Numbered from the stretch's first letter, positions 1 to 7,371 are shown. The stretch: 10,431 bases of DNA from Bacteroidota bacterium (GCA_021816545.1 JAKAXP010000070.1:1-10431), one strand, 5' to 3'. Notes: a model not told the origin generated them from the sequence alone. Program-made: numbers and translations.

Positions 1-528
1 ATGTGTCAGGAGGTGACGTATTGTCAGCACAGGTGCATCGTCAGACAGGTAACGCAGACTGTCAATCTCCGGCAACCACCTGCTTACCGGGTCATCCAGC
101 CGGAGTTTACCTTCGTCACGCAGCCTGAGTATCGCCAGCGCCGTAAAGCTCTTGGTCATTGAGGCAGCCCGGAAAGCGGTGGAGACCGTTACCGGTGTGC
201 TGTCGGCAAGATTCGAATAACCGATGGCACCTGACCAGGCGAGGGAAGTATCAAGGACAATGCTGTAGGCTATTCCGGGCAGATGATTCTCTGTGGCGAA
301 GGCGCGGTAGAGACTGTCAATTTCATGAGTCACCCCCGGCGGGAGCTTCTGTGCTGCCAGCGGACTTCCCGCGAGAGTCACTGCAACCGACAGTGCAACC
401 TGTAAGCCCCTGGTGGCTGCCAATCTCCAGAAAACCGCCAATACCCTGACAGCAACTGATGCCCTGGTGGCCGCCAATCTCCTGGCTGTAACCAAGCCCC
501 TGGCTGAAATTCTCAGGAGCGAAGTCAT
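1..528 (-). CDS. Beta-lactamase-fold serine hydrolase, N-terminal part (gene runs off the left edge)
   Basis: The 176 codons in the window encode an export signal region followed by the start of a beta-lactamase / class C-like serine hydrolase domain. The nucleophile motif S-M-T-K is at residues 123-126 (context FRAASMTKSF), and the last residues, TIRHLLTH, match the family's conserved stretch that normally continues into TSG. The remaining catalytic motifs lie beyond the edge. Members are D-alanyl-D-alanine peptidases, esterases or beta-lactamase relatives; which one cannot be decided here. The ATG at 526-528 overlaps the stop of the upstream peptidase gene as ATGA, with AAGGA just before it, so translational coupling is likely. 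The N-terminus is unusually long and arginine-rich (about 60 residues before the mature domain, likely cleavage near LAAQ at 57-60) because it contains an internal 18-residue duplication (RLAATR twice). A start closer to the hydrophobic stretch is possible. Confidence 0.85.
   Translation of the reverse strand, partial: MTSLLRISARGLVTARRLAATRASVAVRVLAVFWRLAATRGLQVALSVAVTLAGSPLAAQKLPPGVTHEIDSLYRAFATENHLPGIAYSIVLDTSLAWSGAIGYSNLADSTPVTVSTAFRAASMTKSFTALAILRLRDEGKLRLDDPVSRWLPEIDSLRYLSDDAPVLTIRHLLTH
408..482. repeat. Direct repeat, 54-bp period, inside the signal-peptide region
   Basis: Two 21-bp copies, 408-428 and 462-482, differ at one base (CCCTGGTGGCTGCCAATCTC against CCCTGGTGGCCGCCAATCTC, each followed by C). 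They are spaced 54 bp apart, exactly 18 codons, so the reading frame is kept and the protein carries RLAATR twice. A weaker third match (AAGCCCCTGGCTGA) begins near 494. Only the first part of each unit is well conserved. Confidence 0.7.
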
Positions 529-1700
529 TTTTCCTTGAGCCTGTTGTATTTACGCATTATCTCCACCGTTTTTTCAATGGGCAGCGCCTCAACCATCATA
601 CCATTCCTTGCCTTGGTTGTCTCAGCGGCAAAAAGGGAGTTGATGATGGCCTCCTCTGTCGCCTCGGCGGCAGCCTGGAAAAGCAGGTCCATCTCGTCAT
701 TTCTGATCTCCCTCCACTCCTCGTACATAGAGTCGGAAGAGTAGGGGATACGCAGTTCTTTTGCAGTCGAAACTGCAATTACATAATCACCGCTGCCATT
801 CGATCCGGACGCTCCTGTACGCATCATCCCTGCAAATGCCCTTGCTCCGAGCCTCTTGAGGTTCCTTGATGTGAGTGGTGCGTCAGTCATTACAACTATC
901 ATGCACGACCCGTCCTCCTTATACACATCTTCCTTATATTCACTGACGTTGTTTCTGAAGCTGTATCGTCCTAGTTCCAGTCCGACAGGCACACCGTTGA
1001 CCTGGAGGATTCCGCCGTAGTTGGTCTGCACGAGAACGCCAATTGTAAAGCCGCCCCGTTTTTGGGGAAGAATTCTCGAGGCAGTGCCTATCCCTCCCTT
1101 GAACCCGAAACATACTGTGCCGGTGCCGGCACCAACATTACCCTCTTCTACAGGACCAGTGGCCGCCTTGCCGATTGCCTGAAGCACATGCTCCTTCGTT
1201 ATGTGTCTGCCTCTTACATCATTGAGCCTGGCATCATTGGTCTCACCCACAACCGCGTTTACGCTCATCACCCCCTCGTTGCCGGGCTGCATAAGCGTAT
1301 ATTCAATGACGGCTGCGGCGGCCGCCGGAACACTCAGCGTGTTTGTAAGCACAATCGGAGTCTCCAGGTTGCCGAGTTCCTCAACCTGGGTGTAGCCCGT
1401 CAGCTTGCCGAAACCGTTGCCTACAAATATCCCCGCCGGGACTTTCTGCTGGAATATGTTGCCGTCGTAGGGCAGTATTGCAGTGACCCCGGTCTTTACC
1501 GAGTCGCCCTCCTTCACGGTGACCTGGCCAACCTTTACTCCCGGCACATCGGTGATTGCATTGCAGGCGCCGGTACGCAATATGCCTATTTCAATTCCAT
1601 AGTCTCTTGCTCTTTTCATCACATGGTTCTTATCCTGACAGTTCAGTGACGGCACCACCAGCATCAGGGCTGACGCTGCCACAATCATTCTCAGATACAT
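525..1700 (-). CDS. P1-family (DmpA/BapA-like) aminopeptidase, exported
   Basis: A member of peptidase family S58 (P1; DmpA L-aminopeptidase/D-esterase and beta-peptidyl aminopeptidases), which self-cleaves between Gly and Ser so that the new N-terminal Ser becomes the nucleophile. Counting from the ATG at 1700, the likely cleavage site is Gly264-Ser265 in KEDGSCMIVVMTDAPL. Other family marks are TDVPGVKVGQ near the N-terminus, GNVGAGTGTVCFGFKGGIGT at about 187-206 and RTGASGSNGSGD shortly after the nucleophile. The 391-residue length fits the family plus an N-terminal hydrophobic signal; the Cys after SLN could be a relaxed Bacteroidota lipobox but is not a classical one. A GTG at 1712 gives four more residues; I prefer ATG because neither has a clear ribosome site. 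The gene starts 23 bp after the amidohydrolase stop and overlaps the serine hydrolase start (ATGA). Substrate is unknown: short peptides, beta-peptides or esters. Confidence 0.92.
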   Translation of the reverse strand: MYLRMIVAASALMLVVPSLNCQDKNHVMKRARDYGIEIGILRTGACNAITDVPGVKVGQVTVKEGDSVKTGVTAILPYDGNIFQQKVPAGIFVGNGFGKLTGYTQVEELGNLETPIVLTNTLSVPAAAAAVIEYTLMQPGNEGVMSVNAVVGETNDARLNDVRGRHITKEHVLQAIGKAATGPVEEGNVGAGTGTVCFGFKGGIGTASRILPQKRGGFTIGVLVQTNYGGILQVNGVPVGLELGRYSFRNNVSEYKEDVYKEDGSCMIVVMTDAPLTSRNLKRLGARAFAGMMRTGASGSNGSGDYVIAVSTAKELRIPYSSDSMYEEWREIRNDEMDLLFQAAAEATEEAIINSLFAAETTKARNGMMVEALPIEKTVEIMRKYNRLKEK

Positions 1701-1723
1701 ATTTGCTGTCACAGGGCTTGCAG

Positions 1724-3388
1724 TTATTTGTCCCCGCCTCTGTCAAAAACCTTCCTGCCTCCGACCCATGTCTGCTGCACTTTTGTATCCCATATTTCAA
1801 CGGGATCAATGGCGGTTATATCGCGGTCAAGAACAACGAAGTCAGCAAGCTTACCAGGCTCAAGGGTTCCCTTGATGTTCTCCTCAAATGATGCGTAGGC
1901 ACCATGGATTGTATATGCCCTGAGAGCTTCAGTGACAGTGATCTTTTGTTCCGGCACCCATCCGTCGGGATTTTTGCCGTCAAGGGTCCTGCGGGTCACT
2001 GCGGCATAGATCCCTTCAAGTGGTGTGGCCGGAGCCACGAACCAGTCGCTTCCGAAAGCCAGGGTGGCTCCGGTGTCAAGCAGTGATCTGAATGCATATG
2101 TGGTTTTTATGCGCTCCGGCCCGATGTATTCTTCGGCCCACCGGCCGTCATCAATTGCATGATACGGCTGCATGCTGGCGATGACTTTAAGTTTTCCGTA
2201 CCTTGGAATATCGGCAGGTGCGATATGTTGCGAGTGCTCTATCCGGAACCGCCTGTCGCGCTCCCCGTTCTCTGCGGCCACCCTCTCATATATATTCAGT
2301 AATGAGTTTATAGCTCGGTCACCGATTGCATGAATTACGACCTGCAATCCGGCCTTGTCAGATTCTGAAATCCATTTGTACAGGTCTTCCTCAGTGTTGA
2401 CGAAAAGGCCGGTGTCTGTGGGGAGGTCTGTGTATGGTTCAATGAAAGCTGCAGTGTGTGAGCCCAGAGAGCCGTCGACAAATCCCTTCACCCCGCCTGT
2501 GCTGACCCAGTTGTCTCCCTTTCCTTCCCGTTCAATCTTATGCTTCAGATCTTTCCAGCGGCTTATTGTCTGCAGGTAGTATATGCGTGTGATCTGTTCG
2601 CCGCGTGCCCGTACCCTTGCAATACCGTCGGCATAAGCCGCAGCGTCAACCGAGTGGGCCGAGGTGACCCCGTTGGAAGCCAGGTATTTCATCGCTGCAA
2701 CAAGGGCCCTGTCAATCTCTTCATCCGAAGAGGAGGGTACCCTGGCAAATATCAGATCCATCGCATTATCCTTGAAGATGCCTGTCGGTTCACCACTGGC
2801 GTCTCTCTCTATCGTCCCTCCGCTGACATCCTTCACTTTGCGGTCAACCCGGGCAAGCTTCATCGCAGCCGAGTTGGCAAGCGCCATGTGCCCGTCAAGC
2901 CGTGAGACAAATACCGGGTTGTCAGGAGTGACTGAATCAATCCAGTCATGGTGGGGGAGAGTCTCCCATCCCTTGCCGTCCCAGTCGCCTCCGAGGATCC
3001 ACTCACCAGGCTTCAGTGTTGCTGCATACTCCTTTATCCGGCTGATGAACAGCTCCTGGGTGGTAGCATCCCTGAGCTGTACCGAGGCAAGGTTCTCTCC
3101 TCCCTGGAGCATGTGAATGTGCGAATCAATGAATCCCGGCACCACGAAGCGGCCACCGAGGTCAATAACCGTGTCTGCACCGGATTTGAACTTCATCACC
3201 TCGCGATTGCTGCCGATGGCTGTTATGGTGTCGCCGGAAACGGCCATTGCCTCTGCATAAGGTTGTGTATCATTCCCTGTCCAGATCCTGGCATTTGTAA
3301 TAATCATATCTGAAGTTTGAGTTGAACTGTTGCAAGCGACAGCCATCATCACCGGGATGACAGCCGCCAGGAAAAGAGTTTTTTTCAT
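1724..3388 (-). CDS. Amidohydrolase family 3 (YtcJ-like) lipoprotein
   Basis: A metal-dependent hydrolase of the amidohydrolase superfamily, YtcJ-like group, 554 residues from the ATG at 3388. Signal peptide MKKTLFLAAVIPVMMAVAC has a lipobox A-V-A-C19, so it is a predicted lipoprotein. Metal-site features appear in order: HIH (His90, His92) in GFIDSHIHML; Lys301 in GGVKGFVDGSLGSH, the position of the often carboxylated lysine; His353 in VVIHAIGDRA; His385 in IEHSQHI; and Asp448 in FGSDWFVAP. All expected ligands are present, so it is probably active on an amide or cyclic amide, but the substrate cannot be named. The reading frame is open 18 codons further upstream, into the preceding gene, but the MKK start gives a proper signal peptide and sits 19 bp after that gene's stop. 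It lies second in the four-gene hydrolase cluster. Confidence 0.93.
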   Translation of the reverse strand: MKKTLFLAAVIPVMMAVACNSSTQTSDMIITNARIWTGNDTQPYAEAMAVSGDTITAIGSNREVMKFKSGADTVIDLGGRFVVPGFIDSHIHMLQGGENLASVQLRDATTQELFISRIKEYAATLKPGEWILGGDWDGKGWETLPHHDWIDSVTPDNPVFVSRLDGHMALANSAAMKLARVDRKVKDVSGGTIERDASGEPTGIFKDNAMDLIFARVPSSSDEEIDRALVAAMKYLASNGVTSAHSVDAAAYADGIARVRARGEQITRIYYLQTISRWKDLKHKIEREGKGDNWVSTGGVKGFVDGSLGSHTAAFIEPYTDLPTDTGLFVNTEEDLYKWISESDKAGLQVVIHAIGDRAINSLLNIYERVAAENGERDRRFRIEHSQHIAPADIPRYGKLKVIASMQPYHAIDDGRWAEEYIGPERIKTTYAFRSLLDTGATLAFGSDWFVAPATPLEGIYAAVTRRTLDGKNPDGWVPEQKITVTEALRAYTIHGAYASFEENIKGTLEPGKLADFVVLDRDITAIDPVEIWDTKVQQTWVGGRKVFDRGGDK

Positions 3389-3407
3389 ATAATGGTTTGT
3401 TTTACTG

Positions 3408-4283
3408 CTACTTGTCTGGATCATGTTTCTCCCTGAAATCATTAATCAGGGGAGCGGCTTTCTCCATGTCTTCCTCAATTATGTAAAGATCCATGACCTG
3501 GGGAACGGCTCCGAGATAACCGAGCCCCGAGTCATTCTTTATCATTCCCTTGATACCGGTCTCTTCGAGAATCTCAAGCAGCAGGAGGGCTGTTGGCTCC
3601 GGGCCCACGAAGACCCTTACAAGTTTTTCTTCATTTTCCATGTTGTATTTTTTTATTGATTTGTCAGGGTATAATGTACCTCCTTTTGTGAGCCATGAGA
3701 TACCAAAGGCCATGAGGGTTATCGTCTCGGCTATCAGCACGAACCGGGAATCGGAGTCGATACCGTTGAAAAAGAGGAAAAATATTTCTATCGAAGCCAG
3801 CGCTGCCAGCATTACTATTCCACAGGCCCGGTAGATCAGGTTCCTCTTCCTCTTCATCCGCGTAGGGTGTTTTTCGCCCCGCGTAAAGAGAAAGATTGAG
3901 ATAAGCGCCAGGATCACCAGGAAGCATGCAGCGCAAACGAAATGAACCCATGCAATCCAGTCCCACGGACCCTCCTTTACAGTCGGGAAGAAAGCAATTC
4001 CGAGTGCAAACACCCCGGCGAGATCTGCAGAGTAATTGTCCCACCTGTCATAGCCCTTGTAGAAGAAGAGAAAAAGGGCAATGGCACAGAGGGCGCCCAC
4101 GAACACATCACGCATCCCGGTGTGGTAATAGACGCTCATGTTGTCAAGTACAGTCCCGCCCTTGAAGATGATGAGATGCCCCAGCACAAGCGCAAAGGGA
4201 AGGAGTATTCCTATCCACCCGACTGCCTTTCTCAGTGAAAGGTATGAATGCAACTGCGTGTTATGGTCATTCCTGATATTCAT
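3408..4283 (-). CDS. DUF998-like membrane protein fused to a DUF2007 domain
   Basis: 291 residues. Residues 1-208 form a six-helix membrane protein of the DUF998 type (helices roughly at 21-40, 59-75, 85-100, 108-134, 149-171 and 180-199), with the family-like stretches SLRKAVGWIGILLPF, TGMRDVFVGALCAIALFLFF, YDRWDN and FGISWLTKG. Residues 215-285 look like a separate cytoplasmic DUF2007 domain (putative signal-transducing protein fold: KLVRVFVGPEPTALLLLEIL, then DLYIIEEDMEKAAPLI). The junction is a lysine-rich linker coded by an A-rich stretch with a run of seven A, followed by an in-frame ATG (3639-3641). The two parts could be a true fusion, or the DUF2007 part could also start internally at 3641 (77 residues). 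Neither domain has a known reaction. It is first in the cluster, 19 bp before the amidohydrolase start. Confidence 0.85.
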   Translation of the reverse strand: MNIRNDHNTQLHSYLSLRKAVGWIGILLPFALVLGHLIIFKGGTVLDNMSVYYHTGMRDVFVGALCAIALFLFFYKGYDRWDNYSADLAGVFALGIAFFPTVKEGPWDWIAWVHFVCAACFLVILALISIFLFTRGEKHPTRMKRKRNLIYRACGIVMLAALASIEIFFLFFNGIDSDSRFVLIAETITLMAFGISWLTKGGTLYPDKSIKKYNMENEEKLVRVFVGPEPTALLLLEILEETGIKGMIKNDSGLGYLGAVPQVMDLYIIEEDMEKAAPLINDFREKHDPDK

Positions 4284-4331
4284 AGTTTCGGCAACTCCGG
4301 GACAGCCCTCACCCAGGCCTTCTCCGCACCG

Positions 4332-4364
4332 TTAAAGTACTACAATTATCCCGTAAAACAAAAA
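4332..4364 (-). promoter_or_regulatory. Candidate Bacteroidota promoter for the hydrolase cluster
   Basis: On the minus strand TTTTTG (4359-4364) is followed after exactly 19 bp by TACTTTAA (4332-4339), close to the Bacteroidota pattern TTTG-N19-21-TAnnTTTG but with the last two bases of the -7 box wrong. Start of transcription would fall near 4325, leaving a leader of about 40 nt before the DUF998-DUF2007 gene. The match is imperfect, hence low confidence. Confidence 0.35.
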
Positions 4365-4368
4365 TTCC

Positions 4369-4475
4369 GGAGCTGTTCAGACCTGCAGCTAATCCTGCCT
4401 CAGGAAACGGTATCTCAAACCGGGCAGCTAATCAGCCCTGCAGCTACTCCTGCCTGAGGAACCTGTATCTCACAC
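4369..4475. repeat. Tandem duplication, 55-bp period, of a gene 3' end
   Basis: Unit 4369-4420 matches 4424-4475 at about 43 of 52 positions, with the core (4385-4420 against 4440-4475) at 31 of 36. The copy nearest the gene holds its last ten codons and stop; the downstream copy holds a relic of the same tail, GLRYRFLRQD then TAG, against GVRYRFLRQE then TAG in the gene. Two of the four codon changes in this tail are synonymous (AGG/CGT, CTC/CTG) and one is E to D. Confidence 0.8.
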
Positions 4476-4878
4476 CCCACGAAGCCTGGATTATAACTGT
4501 CTCAGAAACAAGATCGAGCGAAGGTTCAAACTCGATATGCAACGAGAACCTGCCGAACTTCTCAAAGGGGGTGAACTGGACTCCTACCGGCATAACGAAA
4601 CCGTTAAGATAATTGACATTGCCGCCAAAACCAAGGTAGATCCTGTGAAACTCCTTGCTGGCCAGGTTGAAACATAATACCAGCTCCGGGGTAATGTTGC
4701 TGATGTCAGTATCAGCGTAAAGCCTGACCTCACTCCAGAACCGGGGTGTGAAATCATATGCGAGGCCTATCTTCGATAGATTGGACGAATAGTAGGAGAC
4801 ACTGAGCTGGGACTTCGCAGTCAGGGGAATCAAACCTAGAAGCCCGGCCAGCGCTGCAACAATGATTGATTTTCTCAT
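4444..4878 (-). CDS. Small outer-membrane beta-barrel-like protein, exported
   Basis: 144 residues. A clear signal peptide (MRKSIIVAALAGLLGLIPL, cleavage likely after AKS at 21-23) is followed by about 120 residues of alternating polar and hydrophobic segments rich in Tyr, Phe and Ser (LSVSYYSSNLSKIGLAYDF, FWSEVRLYADTD, HRIYLGFGGNVNYLNG, FSLHIEFEPSLDL, IIQASWGVRYRFL), ending in a near-aromatic strand. This pattern fits a small beta-barrel, about six to eight strands, in the outer membrane. I do not recognise a named family and infer no transport or binding role. The start ATG at 4878 has no obvious ribosome site. It stands 160 bp before the DUF998-DUF2007 gene and 86 bp after the lipoprotein gene. 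Its last ten codons and stop are tandemly duplicated just downstream. Confidence 0.75.
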   Translation of the reverse strand: MRKSIIVAALAGLLGLIPLTAKSQLSVSYYSSNLSKIGLAYDFTPRFWSEVRLYADTDISNITPELVLCFNLASKEFHRIYLGFGGNVNYLNGFVMPVGVQFTPFEKFGRFSLHIEFEPSLDLVSETVIIQASWGVRYRFLRQE

Positions 4879-4964
4879 GGTGATTTAGCTATGGGATTTA
4901 TTATGAAGATTTTGCCTATTTGTTGGCGCGGCGCTTCCCCGTGAAACTGACCCGGCTGCATTAT

Positions 4965-5522
4965 TCAGAAACGCACACTCAGGCTTCCCCTGCATGGCTC
5001 CTTTAACCAATCGTAAATGACTGCAGCATCACGTGAGGTATTCTCAATGTACCAGTCCCCCGTCTGCCTGATGAACACATATTTATACCTGTGGTTTTCA
5101 GGTTCATACAGGAATCCTCCGTATGAGTCAGCACCGTAATCACACATCCTGTGCTCGGCAGCCGTGATTTTGCCCGACTGTGCCTCGCGTAGCCTGGCGG
5201 CGAAATAGTTTGCATCAAACCGGTTGACTGTACAGGTGGTTTCACCGAGTTGCTCGAAATTCTCTTCCATTTCAGCTTCAGTGATATAACCGTCCTCGCC
5301 TGGATAATTCCATTCTTCCGGAAGATTGAATTCCCGGATATTCCCCCCGGCATCAATAATGAAGCCGTGATCCTGGATTCCCCAGGCAAAATTAACATGA
5401 CGATAGACGAATACTGCTTCCGGATTATCGCGGGGAAACTCTTCGCAACCTGCGAACACAAGTGTTAACAAGAATATGGCCGGTATACTGGCAATTTTGC
5501 ACCGCATGGCAAATGATCTCAT
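4965..5522 (-). CDS. Lipoprotein of unknown family
   Basis: 185 residues from the ATG at 5522. The N-terminus is a lipoprotein signal: basic start MRSFAMRCK, hydrophobic core, then FAGC with the lipidated Cys at residue 26 followed by EEF. The mature part is acidic to neutral, with aromatic segments AVFVYRHVNFAWGIQDHG, EEWNYPGEDGY and HRYKYVFIRQTGDWYIEN, and three further cysteines (97, 127, 177), so one disulphide is possible. I do not recognise the family and give no function. An in-frame start exists 14 codons upstream at 5564, but that would put an unlikely polar extension before the signal peptide; ATG at 5507 (MRCKIAS) is also possible. The gene follows the DUF1858-DUF2249 gene by 66 bp and may share its transcript. 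Confidence 0.75.
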   Translation of the reverse strand: MRSFAMRCKIASIPAIFLLTLVFAGCEEFPRDNPEAVFVYRHVNFAWGIQDHGFIIDAGGNIREFNLPEEWNYPGEDGYITEAEMEENFEQLGETTCTVNRFDANYFAARLREAQSGKITAAEHRMCDYGADSYGGFLYEPENHRYKYVFIRQTGDWYIENTSRDAAVIYDWLKEPCRGSLSVRF

Positions 5523-5546
5523 TTTCAAATCAGACTGAGATAAAAC

Positions 5547-5561
5547 GCACAAAAAATGTGC
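5547..5561. promoter_or_regulatory. 15-bp perfect inverted repeat upstream of the lipoprotein gene
   Basis: GCACA-AAAAA-TGTGC (plus strand) is a perfect 5-bp inverted repeat around five A, placed about 25 bp upstream of the lipoprotein start in a 66-bp gap. On the minus strand it is followed by GTTTTATC. It could be a dimeric regulator site or a weak hairpin; chance cannot be excluded. Confidence 0.3.
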
Positions 5562-5588
5562 CACCGATACGGGCGTGTAAGCCTGAAT

Positions 5589-6119
5589 CTAATCCTTTTT
5601 ACGGAAATAAACCACGAAGAGCTCCTCCGACTCCTGCTCAAGCCAGTGATCAATGTTCAGACTGGCGGCCTTCTCTATCAACGGCGCAGGAACAAACGGA
5701 GCGATGACCCTGAAGATCACCCCCGGCTCCAGTTTATTAAGGTCGGCCATAACCTGGTTTACAGGCTGTTCACCTGCAGCAAGCATCGGCCTGATGTCAG
5801 CTTCCTGCTTCACAAGTGCCGGGTTGTACCATGCCGGCATCACCGTGTTGATCTCCTGCTCTGCGGCTCCTGAGATCAGATCCTGGCCCACCTCCTTCCG
5901 CAGAACATTTATCAGTTCTTCAACCTTCACATTCCCTATTGCTGCGGCCTGCTGAAGGGTGGCTATCCTTGCCACCGTTTTGCGCAACACCGGGTTCCTC
6001 AGCTTCTCAAAGGCAGGCACATAGCTTATCAGGGTATTCTCAAGCTGCGGGTAAGCATCAATCAGCGCAAGCACCTTAGTCTTCGGACTTATAATTATCT
6101 TATTCTGTTCCATTGTCAT
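5589..6119 (-). CDS. DUF1858-DUF2249 domain protein
   Basis: 176 residues with two small domains. Residues about 8-75 are a DUF1858 (ScdA/Ric N-terminal-like) helical domain: ISPKTKVLALIDAYPQLENT, YVPAFEKLRNPVLRKTVARI, then TLQQAAAIGNVKVEELINVL. Residues about 110-173 are a DUF2249 domain: IRPMLAAGEQPVNQVMADLN, LEPGVIFRVIAPFVPAPLIE and SEELFVVYFRK at the end. The linker has AWYNPALV. There is no signal peptide, so it is cytoplasmic. Both domains occur widely beside hemerythrin and nitric-oxide or denitrification proteins, but neither has a settled biochemical activity. The start overlaps the stop of the hemerythrin gene as ATGA (6116-6119), so the two proteins are probably made together; a second ATG two codons in (6113) is an alternative start. 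A related redox or NO role is inference from context. Confidence 0.88.
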   Translation of the reverse strand: MTMEQNKIIISPKTKVLALIDAYPQLENTLISYVPAFEKLRNPVLRKTVARIATLQQAAAIGNVKVEELINVLRKEVGQDLISGAAEQEINTVMPAWYNPALVKQEADIRPMLAAGEQPVNQVMADLNKLEPGVIFRVIAPFVPAPLIEKAASLNIDHWLEQESEELFVVYFRKKD

Positions 6120-7348
6120 TTCTTGTATGATAGAATCCTCTGCTCACCTTCAAGCTCCCTGTAAGGGGTGACATTGTGCGAAACCTCAAGCGTTCCGAGG
6201 TATTCACCTTTTTCGTTGCGCAGGGCGAAATATTCGATGTGAATCATCTTTCCTCCCATGTTGATCCAGAAGGGAGCGCGTGTGGCTTTCCCCGACCTGA
6301 AATCCTCTATTATCTTATCGACAATGTGAGCGCTGGCAGGGGGATGGCAATGCCTCACATCCCTGTTCAGTATGGCCCTGTTCCGCTGGAAGATCCTCTC
6401 TTCGCTCTGCGAGAAATACTTCACCTTGTCATTGCGGTCAACGAAGGTCATGTCTATGGGCAGCCTGTTAAGTATGGCAAGCAACTCCTCCACGGTGAAA
6501 CCCCCTGAGGGCAGCTGCACGGAATCGGCATTCCTGTTCATCTCATGGAGGGTGTCTTCCTGCACCCAGTCAGGCTTCCAAGTCACCTTCGGGTCATAAA
6601 GGCAGTATCCTATTTCAAGCGACTGCTTCTGAACGGCATACCAGTCGGCTTCAGTGAGTGTGTCGAGGGCCATGGGGAGCAGTATCTCCTCCTCCTTGGT
6701 GGTCATATCCTTAACTCCCCTGGCTGCGGGAAGAAGCACTATCTCTGCGGCTGCCACCAGTTCCTCGCGTGTGATTTCGCCGGAGCGAAGGAGCTCGATT
6801 CCGCCCTTGATCAGCTCCCTGATCTCATCATGCTTGCCCCACATTACCTTGGGCGGACCTGTGATGCCCTGCTTCTCTAGGTACGGGAAGATGAGGTATT
6901 CCTTGCGCTGGTAGTGCTTGTCAACATCCCAGAGGCTGTTGAAAAGACCGATCAGCCTGTATATCTCCGTGTCTTTGACAGGGCCGTTATCATAACTTAT
7001 TGCCGATACCAGGTTTTCAATCTCCGAAACCACCTTCCTCAGCTCCCTGTTTTCGTTGATGAGGACATCAACAGGGTGACCATCAGGGATTTTTTTTGCA
7101 GATGAAAGGTCAACATTACCCTCCAGTACTGCCGAGTGGGCGTCACAGAGCCTGAGGACCTCATCTTCCGGCAGTCCTTCACTTATAAGCTCCTGCTCAA
7201 CCTCCACAACTTCCCCGTACGGGATCTGGCTGAGTGTTCCAAGCAGATCCTCCCTTACGCTCTCTTCGGCTTCGCCCTGGTGAAGCCTTAAAATCAGTGT
7301 CTTAAGCCGTTTTTTTCTTTCCGATGAATTGTTGATGAGTTCGCTCAT
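6116..7348 (-). CDS. DUF438-hemerythrin-PAS protein, likely redox or gas sensor
   Basis: 410 residues in three parts: DUF438 at about 15-80; a hemerythrin/HHE cation-binding helical bundle at about 90-230; and a PAS-like domain at about 285-400. Candidate di-iron ligands are His91 and Glu99 (GHPVDVLINENREL), His145 and Glu150 (DKHYQRKEYLIFPYLE), His173 (VMWGKHDEIRE) and Glu219-221 (TTKEEEILLPM). The PAS part contains the H-C-H-P-P motif at 333-337, which may bind a metal or haem; that is speculation. There is no transmembrane segment or histidine-kinase domain, so any signal must pass by protein contact, perhaps to the DUF1858-DUF2249 partner coded 4 bp downstream with overlap. The family is known from anaerobes, and hemerythrin relatives (Ric/YtfE) act in NO and oxidative damage repair; sensing of O2 or NO here is inferred. 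It has the best promoter in the window. The ATG start at 7348 is the first in frame. Confidence 0.9.
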   Translation of the reverse strand: MSELINNSSERKKRLKTLILRLHQGEAEESVREDLLGTLSQIPYGEVVEVEQELISEGLPEDEVLRLCDAHSAVLEGNVDLSSAKKIPDGHPVDVLINENRELRKVVSEIENLVSAISYDNGPVKDTEIYRLIGLFNSLWDVDKHYQRKEYLIFPYLEKQGITGPPKVMWGKHDEIRELIKGGIELLRSGEITREELVAAAEIVLLPAARGVKDMTTKEEEILLPMALDTLTEADWYAVQKQSLEIGYCLYDPKVTWKPDWVQEDTLHEMNRNADSVQLPSGGFTVEELLAILNRLPIDMTFVDRNDKVKYFSQSEERIFQRNRAILNRDVRHCHPPASAHIVDKIIEDFRSGKATRAPFWINMGGKMIHIEYFALRNEKGEYLGTLEVSHNVTPYRELEGEQRILSYKK

Positions 7349-7371
7349 TGCTAAAGGTTTTTATTTAGTAA

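Noticed and set aside
1062..1649. 195-residue plus-strand ORF.
   Set aside because: It lies wholly antisense to the P1 peptidase gene, whose motifs are clear, and shows no protein family character.
2540..3313. Several 120-150 residue plus-strand ORFs.
   Set aside because: All are antisense shadows of the amidohydrolase gene, whose metal ligands are all present.
4879..4964. Possible third duplicated gene tail after the lipoprotein gene (GGGGAAGC repeated).
   Set aside because: Only eight bases match and the flanks do not align in any frame.
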